Shown piece by piece: positions 37,539 to 46,319 of a stretch of DNA of 64,000 nucleotides. Both the position numbers and the translations under genes were made by a program. Numbering within the stretch: the stretch's first letter is position 1; each line of letters starts with the position of its first letter. Where the stretch lies: contig NZ_JAQSDO010000015.1 in the NCBI RefSeq assembly GCF_029945965.1, positions 741,313 through 805,312 on the forward strand, in the 5' to 3' direction. The stretch is from Thermomonas sp. (GTDB lineage Bacteria > Pseudomonadota > Gammaproteobacteria > Xanthomonadales > Xanthomonadaceae). Under the pieces are notes generated by a model. The model saw only the letters and a list, made by a program, of their open reading frames with translations, made no database searches and had not been told where the DNA came from.

Positions 37539-40500
37539 TCAAGCCCCGGATGGTCCGTGTGCCCCGTGCGCATCACTCAAGGAGTCATGTTCGTGCGACA
37601 AGACTTCAGCCACTGCTTCGGCATCCTTGTGCGCGCTGCGCCCGCGTTCCGCATAGAACTCGTCCGGCTTGCGATCCAGCAGGTCATACACCACCGGGAT
37701 CACCAGCAAGGTCAGCAGGGTCGATACCAGCAGGCCACCGATGACGGTGATGGCCATGGGCGAACGCACTTCCGAGCCTGCCCCGAACGCCAGCGCCAGC
37801 GGCATGAACCCGAACAGCGCGGTCATCGTGGTCATGACGATGGGCCTAAGGCGCGAACGCGCGCCTTCCACCAATGCGGTGCGTTTGGCAACGCCTTCCT
37901 CGCGCAATTGATTGACCTTGTCGACCAGAATGATCGCATTCTTCACCACCAAGCCGACCAGCAGGATCAGGCCTATGAACACCACCACCGATGCCGGCGA
38001 GTGGGTCACCAGCAAGGCCGCCACCGCGCCAACCAGGGCCAACGGGATGGTGAACAGGATCACGAACGGATGCAGCAGCGATTCGAACTGCGAGGCCATC
38101 ACCAGGTAGACCAGGAAAATGGCGAGGCCAAACGCGAACAGCAATGAGCGGATCGATTCGTCGAGTTCCTGACCCTGGCCGCCGATATGCATGTTGGTAT
38201 CGGTGCCAATCGGATTCTTGGCCACCATTGATTCGACTTCACGGATCGCGTTGCCCAGATCGATATCACGCAGGTTAGCCGATACGATCGCTACGCGGTG
38301 CTGGTCGGCGCGATGGATCTCACTGGGGCCTGTCGTGGAGATCACTTCGGCGACCGACGCCAGTTCAACCGGCGCGCCACGACCCGGATTGACGATCAAG
38401 CGGCGGATGTCATCGAGTGATGCGCGATCTGATTCCTGCGCACGCACCAGCACGTCGATCTTGCGATCTCGGAAGCTGTAGCGGGTGGCCACGTTGCCGC
38501 GCACCTTGTTGACCACCACGTCAGCGATCTGGCGGGTGGTCAGCCCTAGTGCCGCCGCGCGTTCCTGGTCGAACACGATCTGGATCTCGGGGAAGCCCTG
38601 CTCCACCGTCGATTTCACGTCGGCGTAGTGCGCATTGGCGCGCAGCATCTTCGCCAGGCGACCACCGGCGGCGCGCAGGGACTCCAGGTCGTTGCCTTCC
38701 ACTTCGATTTCCAGTGGTGGCGACAGGCTGAACAGCTCTGGGCGGGCGAAGTCGACCTGCGCAGCCGGATACGCCTGCATGGTCTTGCGGAGTGCTTCGG
38801 TAAGCGGGCCTTCCGCATCGTTGTTCGTCATCACCACCGACAGCTTGCCGATGTTCTCGCCGCTTTCTGTCGGGCTGGCATCCAGCCGCGTGCCAGTACC
38901 GGACACGCCATACAGCACGCGCACGCCCGCGTCCTTGGCATGCGCGGCTTGCACCGCACGCATCACGGTATCGGTCTGTGCAAGTGGTGTGCCTGGTGGC
39001 AGCTTGGCGGTCATCTCGAAACGATCCTGCGCGAACTGCGGGATCAGGTCGGTGCCCAGCAGCGGCACTGCGAGTATGGTGAGCGCGAATGCAATCGCGG
39101 CGATCGCAAGCACCGGTACCGGCCGCGCCAATGCGGCTGGCAGTACACGCATGTAGCCGCGTTCAGCACGATGGTAGGGCGACATCGCCAAGTCACTGGC
39201 CTTGCGCATCACTGGGCTGACAACCGCCGTGATCGCGCGCCAGATGCGTACGACAGCCCAGGCAATGCCGAAGAAGATCCCGCGGAAGAATGCACCGATG
39301 CCACGACCACCGAGGGCGACGGGTTTTTGCCAGCGGTTGCCCGGCACCCAGCGGTCATGCGCCGGTTCTTCCGGGAAGCCCAGCGGCGGCCGACCTTTGA
39401 GTGCACTCAGCATCGGGATCAGGGTCATCGCCACCACCAGTGACACCGCAATCGCGATCGCCACGGTCAACGCCTGGTCACGGAACAGCTGGCCGGCGAT
39501 CCCCTGCACGAACACCAGCGGCAGGAACACCGCAATCGTGGTCAGGGTCGAGGCAACTACCGCCATGCTGACCTCACGTGTACCGGTAATTGCGGCATCC
39601 AGGATTCCCAAGCCTCGCTCACGCGCCTTGGCGATCGATTCGAGCACGACAATCGAGTCGTCCACCACCAAGCCGGTAGCCAGCGCCAACCCGCCCAGCG
39701 ACATCACATTGAGGCTCAGCCCCAACCGGTCCATGAAGAAGAACGTGGCGATGATCGAGACCGGCAACGACAAGCCGATCACGAACGTGCTCCAGGCATC
39801 GCGCAGGAACAGGAAGATGATCAGGATCGACAGTAACCCGCCGATGATGCCATCACGTTTGACCTCGTGGATGGCGTTGCGGATGAACACCGACTGATCA
39901 TCAATCGTGGTCAGTTCGATGTCGCCTGGCAGCTTGTCGCGGATGTCCTTGAGCTTGGCTTCCAGCGCATCCGCGGTCGACACCGTATTGGCATCGCCTT
40001 CCTTGTAGATCGCCATCTCGACGGCCTCGCGGCCGTCCAGGCGGATGATCGCCTCGCGCTCCTTGTAGCCTTGGCGCACCTCGGCCACGTCCTTCAGGCG
40101 CAAGGCCATTCCGCCGGCGGCAGCGCTGCTGCCACCGCTGTTCTGCTGCGACAAGGCTGCCATCACGCTTGCATCGCCGCTGGCCGCGGCTACCCGCATC
40201 GCCTGGTCGGACCCGCTGTTGCTGGCCGCCGCTGCACGCGTGGTCAACAGCATGTTGGCTATTTCGTCGACCGTCGCGAACTGGTTGACCGTGCGCACCA
40301 GGTAGCGCTGCGAGCCTTCCTCCAGGCGTCCGCCGGAGACATTGATGTTCTCCTGCTGCAGACGCTGCACCACGTTGTCCAGTGTCAGACCGAGTTGCGC
40401 GAGTTTGTGCTGGTCGATATCGACCTGGACCTCGTCTTCAAGGCCACCACCGACCTTCACCGCGGCCACGCCATCGACGGTCTCGAGCTTGCGCTTGAGA

Positions 40501-41060
40501 TCGTCGTCGGCGAACCGGCGCAGTTCCATCAGCTGGCGGATTGCATCGGCATCGCTGCCAGCTTTTTTCGGCGACAGCGCCAGCCGCATGATGGGCTGCG
40601 TCGACGGGTTGAAGCGCAACAGCACCGGCGGCTTGGCTTCCAGCGGGAACTGCAGGGCTTCCATCTTGTCGCGCACGTCCAGGCTGGCCTGGTCCATGTC
40701 GGTGCCCCAAGCGAACTCCAGCACCACGTCGGACTGGCCCGTACGCGAAACCGACTTCAATTTGCGCAGGCCCTTGACTACACCGAGCGCTTCTTCCGCA
40801 GGCTGGCTGATCAGGGTTTCGACTTCCGCCGGCGCGGCGCCGGTGTAATCGGTGCGCACGGTCAGCGTGGGATAACTCAGGTCCGGCAACAGGTTGACCT
40901 TCAAGCTGCCCAACGCGATCAATCCGAACAGCACCAAGGTGACCGTCATCATCGCGATGGTGACGCGCCTGCGGGTGGAGAATTCGACCAGGTTGAAACC
41001 GACCGGTGCGGCCAGCGGATCGTGCGCGCCGGCCGGCACATGCTTGCCGGACGAACTCAT
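37539..41060 (-). CDS. RND efflux permease (HAE-1 family), first of a tandem pair
   Basis: This RND permease is unusually long at 1173 residues. TM1 is VTIAMMTVTLVLFGLIALGSL and the TM4 motif is GLVVDDSIVVLESI with both Asp residues. Two insertions explain the length: a Ser/Gly/Ala/Gln-rich stretch near residues 270-320 in the first periplasmic loop, and a Pro/Gly/aromatic segment near 560-640 between TM6 and TM7 (HDRWVPGNRWQKPVALGG, then a hydrophobic GIGAFFRGIFFGIAWAVV). The C-terminus is His/Asp-rich (SHEHDSLSDAHGAHG). The start overlaps the adaptor gene's stop by 4 bases. Confidence 0.92.
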   Translation of the reverse strand: MSSSGKHVPAGAHDPLAAPVGFNLVEFSTRRRVTIAMMTVTLVLFGLIALGSLKVNLLPDLSYPTLTVRTDYTGAAPAEVETLISQPAEEALGVVKGLRKLKSVSRTGQSDVVLEFAWGTDMDQASLDVRDKMEALQFPLEAKPPVLLRFNPSTQPIMRLALSPKKAGSDADAIRQLMELRRFADDDLKRKLETVDGVAAVKVGGGLEDEVQVDIDQHKLAQLGLTLDNVVQRLQQENINVSGGRLEEGSQRYLVRTVNQFATVDEIANMLLTTRAAAASNSGSDQAMRVAAASGDASVMAALSQQNSGGSSAAAGGMALRLKDVAEVRQGYKEREAIIRLDGREAVEMAIYKEGDANTVSTADALEAKLKDIRDKLPGDIELTTIDDQSVFIRNAIHEVKRDGIIGGLLSILIIFLFLRDAWSTFVIGLSLPVSIIATFFFMDRLGLSLNVMSLGGLALATGLVVDDSIVVLESIAKARERGLGILDAAITGTREVSMAVVASTLTTIAVFLPLVFVQGIAGQLFRDQALTVAIAIAVSLVVAMTLIPMLSALKGRPPLGFPEEPAHDRWVPGNRWQKPVALGGRGIGAFFRGIFFGIAWAVVRIWRAITAVVSPVMRKASDLAMSPYHRAERGYMRVLPAALARPVPVLAIAAIAFALTILAVPLLGTDLIPQFAQDRFEMTAKLPPGTPLAQTDTVMRAVQAAHAKDAGVRVLYGVSGTGTRLDASPTESGENIGKLSVVMTNNDAEGPLTEALRKTMQAYPAAQVDFARPELFSLSPPLEIEVEGNDLESLRAAGGRLAKMLRANAHYADVKSTVEQGFPEIQIVFDQERAAALGLTTRQIADVVVNKVRGNVATRYSFRDRKIDVLVRAQESDRASLDDIRRLIVNPGRGAPVELASVAEVISTTGPSEIHRADQHRVAIVSANLRDIDLGNAIREVESMVAKNPIGTDTNMHIGGQGQELDESIRSLLFAFGLAIFLVYLVMASQFESLLHPFVILFTIPLALVGAVAALLVTHSPASVVVFIGLILLVGLVVKNAIILVDKVNQLREEGVAKRTALVEGARSRLRPIVMTTMTALFGFMPLALAFGAGSEVRSPMAITVIGGLLVSTLLTLLVIPVVYDLLDRKPDEFYAERGRSAHKDAEAVAEVLSHEHDSLSDAHGAHGPSGA

Positions 41061-42217
41061 TGCGCAGCCTTCGCCGGCGCCGCATCGGCATCAGCGGCCG
41101 CTTCAGCTGGAACAGGCGCAGTGCCCGCGGCGATCACCTGCACCACGCTGCCTTCACGCAAGGCCGACTTGCCTGCGATCACCACTGGTTGGCCTTCCTT
41201 CAGCCCAGCGAGCACTTCCACCCACTCGCCATCGATGTTGCCGAGCTTGAGCGTGATGCGCGTCGCCTTGTCGGCGCGCACCGTATACACCGCCGGCTCG
41301 CTGCCATCTTCCAGCAATGCGCTGCGCGGAATCACCAACGCATTGGCACGCTGGTCGTAGTTGATCCGGATGCGCGCGAACATGCCCGGCTGCAGCACAC
41401 CACCGCCATCGAACGCGCACACCACGCGGAACGTGCCGCTGCCTGAATCGACTACGGGCGATACGCGGTCGATACGGCCTTCGAAGCTCTTGCCCGGTAG
41501 TGCATCCACCACCAGTTGCACGGATTGCCCGGCCTTCAGCGTTTCGATTTCGCGTTCCGGCGCGTTGAGCGTGGCTTCAAGCCGCGAGACATCAACGATG
41601 CGCATGAGCGGCGTGTTGATCTGGACCAGATTACCCGGCTTGATCGAGCGCTCGGCGATCACGCCGGAAATTGGTGCCTTCACGGTCGTGTAGGACAGTT
41701 CAAGGCGTGCAAGGCGATTCGACGCGCGCGCGTTTTCCAGGTCGTAGCGCAACGTGTCAAGATCATTCGCGCTGACCATCTTCTGGCTGGCCAGTTGCTG
41801 CGCGCGCGCGAAGTTCGCCTGCAGCTTGCGTACCTGAGAGTCGCTTTGCGCAACCTGCAAGGTGGCGCGGTCGGAATCGATCCGCACCAGGGTCTGGCCG
41901 GCGCGCACCTGCTGGCCAACTTCGGCGAACACCTGCAATGCAATACCCGAGGTCTTGGCCACGACCTGCGCCTCGCCACGCGCTTCCAGCGCAGCAGTGC
42001 CGTTATAGCTGGCAGCAATCGAACGGCGGCTGGCCTTGGCGACTTCAACCGGAACGGCTTCGGGCCCCTTGTCGGCGGCGCTCTTGCCGTTCTTGTCCAT
42101 GCCAGTCCCGCCTCCCTTGCATGCGGAAAGCGCCAGAACCAGCGTGAGCATCCCGATGCGGGTCAGTGAAAGAGAGCGGCCAGCGCGCGTCGCGGTGGTC
42201 GGGGTCGTATCTTGCAT
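41057..42217 (-). CDS. RND efflux periplasmic adaptor lipoprotein
   Basis: This 386-residue membrane fusion protein has a signal with lipobox LALSAC (Cys33), a lipoyl/barrel-sandwich region (AQVVAKTSGIALQVFAEVGQ), an alpha-helical hairpin (about 125-180) and a beta-barrel with APISGVIAERSIKPGNLV. It bridges the RND permeases and an outer-membrane channel. It is the first gene of the adaptor-permease-permease operon and is divergent from the cytochrome genes. The C-terminus is Ala/Asp-rich. Confidence 0.93.
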   Translation of the reverse strand: MQDTTPTTATRAGRSLSLTRIGMLTLVLALSACKGGGTGMDKNGKSAADKGPEAVPVEVAKASRRSIAASYNGTAALEARGEAQVVAKTSGIALQVFAEVGQQVRAGQTLVRIDSDRATLQVAQSDSQVRKLQANFARAQQLASQKMVSANDLDTLRYDLENARASNRLARLELSYTTVKAPISGVIAERSIKPGNLVQINTPLMRIVDVSRLEATLNAPEREIETLKAGQSVQLVVDALPGKSFEGRIDRVSPVVDSGSGTFRVVCAFDGGGVLQPGMFARIRINYDQRANALVIPRSALLEDGSEPAVYTVRADKATRITLKLGNIDGEWVEVLAGLKEGQPVVIAGKSALREGSVVQVIAAGTAPVPAEAAADADAAPAKAAQ

Positions 42218-42442
42218 GCGGGAAGAACCTGATTGGTGTTGTAGTCAAGTATGTCACCTCGGCCTGCACGCAATCCATGCGCCGAAGGTCATGGTCATGC
42301 ATCCATACGCAGCGCAGCAACCGATAGATGCAACCGGATTCAATCCGGGCTGGAGCATTCCCGACATGTCGCTATACTTGCCGGATTGCGTGCCGCCCAG
42401 GCGGCAATACCACTGAACCGTGCACTCCGGAACCACGACACC

Positions 42443-42868
42443 ATGATGCGAATGTCATCGATCGCCGCTTCACTTGCCCTGGTCATTGCCGCATCCGCCG
42501 CCATCGCGCAGGACGCCCAACCCCCCGCAACCGAAGCTGCGCCTGCGGTCTCTTCGCCAGTCGCGTCTGCGCCAGCCGCAGAAGCAGCACCTGCGCCAGT
42601 AAGGCCCGCCGCGCTGGTCGGCGATGCCTCCCGCGGCAAGAGCCTGACATTCACCTGCCGCGGCTGCCACGGCGTGACTGGATACAAGAATGCGTATCCG
42701 AGCTACCACGTGCCCAAGCTCGGCGGCCAGTCGCAGGTCTACCTCAACAATGCCTTGCACGAGTACCGCCAGGGCAAGCGCAAACATCCGACCATGCAGG
42801 CCCAGGCAGAGAGTTTCTCGGAGCAGGACATCGCCGATATCACCACCTACCTGTCCAGCATCAAGTGA
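42443..42868 (+). CDS. Single-haem c-type cytochrome (c4-like half), secreted
   Basis: This 141-residue protein has a signal peptide (SSIAASLALVIAASAAIAQ), an Ala/Pro-rich linker (about 25-58) and one haem site CRGCH (Cys72, Cys75, His76), then the c4-type ligands PKLGGQSQVYLNNALHEYR and M in HPTMQAQAE. The haem-domain pattern is that of one half of the diheme cytochrome c4. A second single-haem protein follows after 8 bases. Three Met codons cluster at the start (42443, 42446, 42452); the exact one is uncertain. Confidence 0.9.
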   Translation: MMRMSSIAASLALVIAASAAIAQDAQPPATEAAPAVSSPVASAPAAEAAPAPVRPAALVGDASRGKSLTFTCRGCHGVTGYKNAYPSYHVPKLGGQSQVYLNNALHEYRQGKRKHPTMQAQAESFSEQDIADITTYLSSIK

Positions 42869-42876
42869 GCCGCAGC

Positions 42877-43326
42877 ATGACGACCAAGACCAAGACCCAG
42901 GTGATCCTGCTCGCCATCGCCTGTTCGCTGGCGCTGTCCGCCTGCGGTGGCGAGGAAAAAGCCGCTGAAGGCCATGGCGCCGAAGCCAAGCTCACCTCGT
43001 CTTCCGCTGGCCTTCCGAACGGCGATATTGCTGCCGGCAAGGTGCTGGCTTCGACAAAGCGTGCATCCGGCCAGGCCTGCGTGGATTGCCACGGCGCCGA
43101 AGGCAATGCACCGATCGATGCCAGTTATCCGAAGCTGGGTGGCCAGTATCACGACTACCTTGGGCACTCGCTGCAGGCGTATCGCTCGGGTGATCGCAGC
43201 GGCAGCCCAACCACCGACCTGATGGCCAGCCAGGCCAAGGAATTGACCGACCAGCAGATCGCCGACCTGGCCGCCTATTTCAATAGCGTGCATACGGAAT
43301 TGCGCGACCTGCACAACGCCAACTGA
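42877..43326 (+). CDS. Single-haem c-type cytochrome lipoprotein (c4-like half)
   Basis: This 149-residue lipoprotein cytochrome has lipobox SLALSAC (Cys23), one haem site CVDCH (Cys68, Cys71, His72), the PKLGGQYHDYLGHSLQAYR segment and a probable Met ligand in TTDLMASQAKELTDQ. It is the second half of what looks like a split cytochrome c4 pair; the membrane anchor would keep electron transfer at the periplasmic face. It ends before a perfect bidirectional terminator. Confidence 0.9.
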   Translation: MTTKTKTQVILLAIACSLALSACGGEEKAAEGHGAEAKLTSSSAGLPNGDIAAGKVLASTKRASGQACVDCHGAEGNAPIDASYPKLGGQYHDYLGHSLQAYRSGDRSGSPTTDLMASQAKELTDQQIADLAAYFNSVHTELRDLHNAN

Positions 43327-43343
43327 GCCAGTCCGGCGATGCA

Positions 43344-43373
43344 ATGAAAAGGGGCCGCCAGGCCCCTTTTCAT
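43344..43373. terminator. Bidirectional terminator after the cytochrome pair
   Basis: ATGAAAAGGGGCC (43344-43356) and GGCCCCTTTTCAT (43361-43373) pair over 13 bases with a GCCA loop; the A- and T-tracts serve both strands. Confidence 0.9.
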
Positions 43374-43452
43374 TGGCGAAATCTGGCGAAATCTTCATCA
43401 GCCGGAATCCGGAACCTGCTAGCGACATCCCTCGGGATGTCGCATCGCAACC

Positions 43453-45204
43453 TCAAGGATTCGCCAGTTTCACGCTGCCATTGTCTTCCTGCAATTCCGG
43501 CTTGAACGGAATGTCCGGGGGCGGTCGTGCACGCGCCGGCTGTTCGTTGACATCATCGTCGACCGGCATGCAACCGCCACCAAACTGCAGCAATGACACA
43601 ACGCACTCCAGGCGCTTGCTGGTGCCGGGAATCGGAATCGATACCTGCTTGATGCCCTTGCGTACCCATTCCTCAAGCAAGTTGCCTTGGGGAATCCAGT
43701 AGCGGTCGAAGCGCGTGCCACGATACTCAAGCCCCGGGCGTTTCAACCAGGTGCCCTCGCGGTCGATGTCTATGCCGCTTTGCTCGGTCCATTTGTCGGA
43801 AAGTCGCGGACTGCCGTCGCTGTTGAACAAGCCGGGTTCGCCATTACCTTTTCCATTGCGCCCCTTGCCCGTGCCCTTGCCCTTGCCTGATCCATTGCTG
43901 GTACCGGCACCAGCGATATTGCGGTTGGATGCGCCCCAATCATCGCTTTTCGTCGCACCCGGCCATCCACCCGCTGCAGGCTTGCTGGCCGGCCCCGCAC
44001 CTGTGCCAACCGATGCCACGCCACGCCCGCCTTGAACTGCTGGCTGTGTACCCTGCCCGTTACCGGAAGGCAATGTTCCTGCCGCAGGTGCATTGCCATG
44101 CTCACCACCTGCTCCAGCCGCCGCGCTGGCCTGTTGGGCTAGCCCGTTCCCGGATTGCGTGGAAGGCGTGGGCGCGCCACCCGGCGGCATCGGGATATCA
44201 GTGACCTGCCCGCGCATTTGTGGGACCTGCACGCTGCTGGTGGCCTGAGTGGGCAATGCACGCGCCGGCAATGTCGCCATGCGCTGCGGTTCCGGTACTT
44301 CGATGTCCTGGACCTGTTGCTGCAGTTGCGGCGCACGCAGATCGGCCTGTACTTCACGCGGCTTGAGCGTGCGTACCGGTTGCGGCTTCAAGGTGGCAAT
44401 GGCTTCCACTTGTTGCACGGGCTGGGCCTCGCGCAACTGGACTTGAGGCAACTTCAGTTCACGCGGCTTCGGGGGTGGCAACTGGAAGGACTGCGGCTCG
44501 GCCACGCGCACTTCGCTGACCTGCAATGGCTGCGCCGCTTCTGCTGCAGCTGGTGGTGGCAGTTCGCGCACGCGTTGCGGCGCCACACTACTTGCGCTCA
44601 CCTGCGGCGGCTGCGGCACGGGAACGGATGCGATCGGTGCATCCGGCCTGCCAGTCGCAGGTGCCGGGGTCGCCGCGCGGGTCGCTGGAGCGGCGGCGGC
44701 TGAGGCGGATTCAGCACCAGCATTGGCCAACGCACCACCACCTTCGGCAATGTTGCCGCGTCCGATGAACTCGACCTGCACCGCCTCGTCGCCCTCCTCT
44801 GGAGGTGGCGGCGACATCATGAAATGCAGGTACATCAGCCACAGCAGCAGGCTGACAAGGATCAGGTGCAGGAAAATATCGACAGCGCCCGCACCGATGC
44901 GCATGGCACGCTCATCACGCGGATCCGGTTGCCATTGCTGGCGCAACAGGCTGGAGATCGCCTGCCAACGACCCAGTGGCGCGGGGCGGCGTGGGATTGG
45001 CCGCAACGGCCGTTGCACCATCGCAGCCACCAACGATGGCGCCGGCGCGCCTTCTGCATGCGCATCCAGCAATGGCATCGCGTCCAGCCACTGTTGCCAT
45101 CCGGTTGGCAGCGCGCCTGGTGTCGTGCCTGCTGTATCGGGTCGAATCGTCAGCCGCGCGCGTCGTTGATTGATCGCAGCGATGACGTCGGCGGATGTCG
45201 TCAC
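43453..45204 (-). CDS. Transmembrane repetitive (TonB-like) protein, unknown function
   Basis: This 583-residue protein has a Pro/Arg-rich N-terminal cytoplasmic segment, one membrane helix (about residues 104-127, VDIFLHLILVSLLLWLMYLHF) and then a Pro/Gln/Ala-rich periplasmic stretch with degenerate repeats such as REAQPVQQVEAI and TLKPREVQ. A Gly/Ser-rich linker leads to a compact C-terminal domain with two cysteines (LECVV and GGGCMPV). Xanthomonads carry proteins of this type annotated as transmembrane repetitive protein. The layout is that of TonB/TolA-like energy transducers, but the C-terminal domain is not the TonB fold by sequence. It follows nfuA by 15 bases. Confidence 0.75.
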   Translation of the reverse strand: MTTSADVIAAINQRRARLTIRPDTAGTTPGALPTGWQQWLDAMPLLDAHAEGAPAPSLVAAMVQRPLRPIPRRPAPLGRWQAISSLLRQQWQPDPRDERAMRIGAGAVDIFLHLILVSLLLWLMYLHFMMSPPPPEEGDEAVQVEFIGRGNIAEGGGALANAGAESASAAAAPATRAATPAPATGRPDAPIASVPVPQPPQVSASSVAPQRVRELPPPAAAEAAQPLQVSEVRVAEPQSFQLPPPKPRELKLPQVQLREAQPVQQVEAIATLKPQPVRTLKPREVQADLRAPQLQQQVQDIEVPEPQRMATLPARALPTQATSSVQVPQMRGQVTDIPMPPGGAPTPSTQSGNGLAQQASAAAGAGGEHGNAPAAGTLPSGNGQGTQPAVQGGRGVASVGTGAGPASKPAAGGWPGATKSDDWGASNRNIAGAGTSNGSGKGKGTGKGRNGKGNGEPGLFNSDGSPRLSDKWTEQSGIDIDREGTWLKRPGLEYRGTRFDRYWIPQGNLLEEWVRKGIKQVSIPIPGTSKRLECVVSLLQFGGGCMPVDDDVNEQPARARPPPDIPFKPELQEDNGSVKLANP

Positions 45205-45219
45205 GCGTGGGGAATCCGC

Positions 45220-45849
45220 TCAGTCCGCTGCATAAGGTGAAGTATTCGCCTCACCTGCCGCGCTATCGCGCGTCATGTAGGGTGCATCACCGCTGGCATG
45301 GTCGGTTGCATCGCGCACCGCGGTCACCCCGGGGACTTTCTCCAGCAAGGTTTTCTGGATGCCCTGCTTCAAGGTGACATCGGCCATGCCGCAGCCATGG
45401 CAGCCGCCGCCAAAACTCAGCACGACAACGCCATCGGCGGTGATTTCCTGCAAGCTCACATTGCCCCCGTGCTGCGCCAACTGCGGATTGATCTCATGTT
45501 CGATGGTCCAGCGCACGCGCTCGACCAGCGAGGCTTCCGCGCCAGGCACCTGGCCCTTGATCTTCGGGGCACGTATTTGCAACTGGCCGCCGGTGGCCTT
45601 GGCTTCATAGTCGATCTCGGCGCCATCCAGGAACGGCACACTCGGCGCATCCAGCCATAGAGTGAAACCTGCGCAGTCAATCGCCCATTCGTCGCCCTGC
45701 AGGTCGCTTGGTTCGGCGAACTCCAGGCGCACGTCGGCACGCGGCGTACCCGGATCGTTTGCGGCGAGACGCACACCCAAGCCTGGCAGGGCTTCGCGTT
45801 CGATCAGTTTGCGGAAATGAGCCTGCGCGGATTCTGATATCTGGATCAT
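45220..45849 (-). CDS. nfuA: Fe-S biogenesis protein NfuA
   Basis: NfuA carries [4Fe-4S] clusters to apoproteins. The 209-residue protein has the N-terminal A-type-like domain (without its cysteines) and the C-terminal Nfu domain with CHGC (Cys150, Cys153) after a [18 protein letters not shown] segment. A 25-residue tail after [12 protein letters not shown] is extra against E. coli (191). It is the first gene of a two-gene minus-strand unit with the transmembrane repetitive protein. Confidence 0.96.
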   Translation of the reverse strand: MIQISESAQAHFRKLIEREALPGLGVRLAANDPGTPRADVRLEFAEPSDLQGDEWAIDCAGFTLWLDAPSVPFLDGAEIDYEAKATGGQLQIRAPKIKGQVPGAEASLVERVRWTIEHEINPQLAQHGGNVSLQEITADGVVVLSFGGGCHGCGMADVTLKQGIQKTLLEKVPGVTAVRDATDHASGDAPYMTRDSAAGEANTSPYAAD

Positions 45850-45950
45850 GCGGCTATTCTAGTCCAGCCACGCCATCGCCCGGAGCCATCGTGCTTCGTC
45901 CACACTCTCGCCAGGGTTCCGGTTCAGCGCCCACACTGCAGGAGATCCAT

Positions 45951-46292
45951 ATGTCCGACCTCGTTCCGCTCGCCCACGCACGCTGCATGCCACGCCGCGG
46001 CAGCGAACACCGCCTGACCGACGCCAGCATCCGCGAGCTGCTGTCGCAGCTACCCGACTGGGAACTTGCCGAGAACAGCCACGCCGTGACCCGCACGTTC
46101 AGCTTCAAGGATTACTACAGGACGATGTCGTTCGTGAACGCACTGGCGCACATCGCCAATGCGGAAGATCATCATCCCGACCTGTCGGTCCACTACGATC
46201 GCTGCGTGGTGCGCTTTTCCACCCACGACGTGGGCGGGCTGAGCGAAAACGACTTCATCTGTGCGGCGAAGGCGGACCAATTGGCAGGCTGA
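45951..46292 (+). CDS. phhB: Pterin-4-alpha-carbinolamine dehydratase
   Basis: PhhB recycles the pterin cofactor after aromatic amino acid hydroxylase (PhhA) turnover and may also serve Moco synthesis. The 113-residue protein shows the family signature around [15 protein letters not shown], plus [11 protein letters not shown] near the C-terminus. GCAGGAGAT lies 7-8 bases upstream of the ATG. It is flanked by nfuA (divergent) and rluC (convergent). No phhA is in the window. Confidence 0.94.
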   Translation: MSDLVPLAHARCMPRRGSEHRLTDASIRELLSQLPDWELAENSHAVTRTFSFKDYYRTMSFVNALAHIANAEDHHPDLSVHYDRCVVRFSTHDVGGLSENDFICAAKADQLAG

Positions 46293-46319
46293 GCCCCGTG
46301 CCTTCGGTGCAACCCACAC

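Noticed and set aside
34448..37576. Extra 15 N-terminal residues on the second RND permease
   Set aside because: MNITELSIRRPV at 37531 is the typical RND start; the extension runs into the upstream permease gene.
39867..41360. A 497-codon frame opposite the RND permease and adaptor
   Set aside because: It spans two genuine overlapping genes on the other strand and has shadow-like composition.
43850..44720. Low-complexity stretch considered as a non-coding repeat
   Set aside because: It is in frame with the transmembrane repetitive protein, with conserved domains on both sides.
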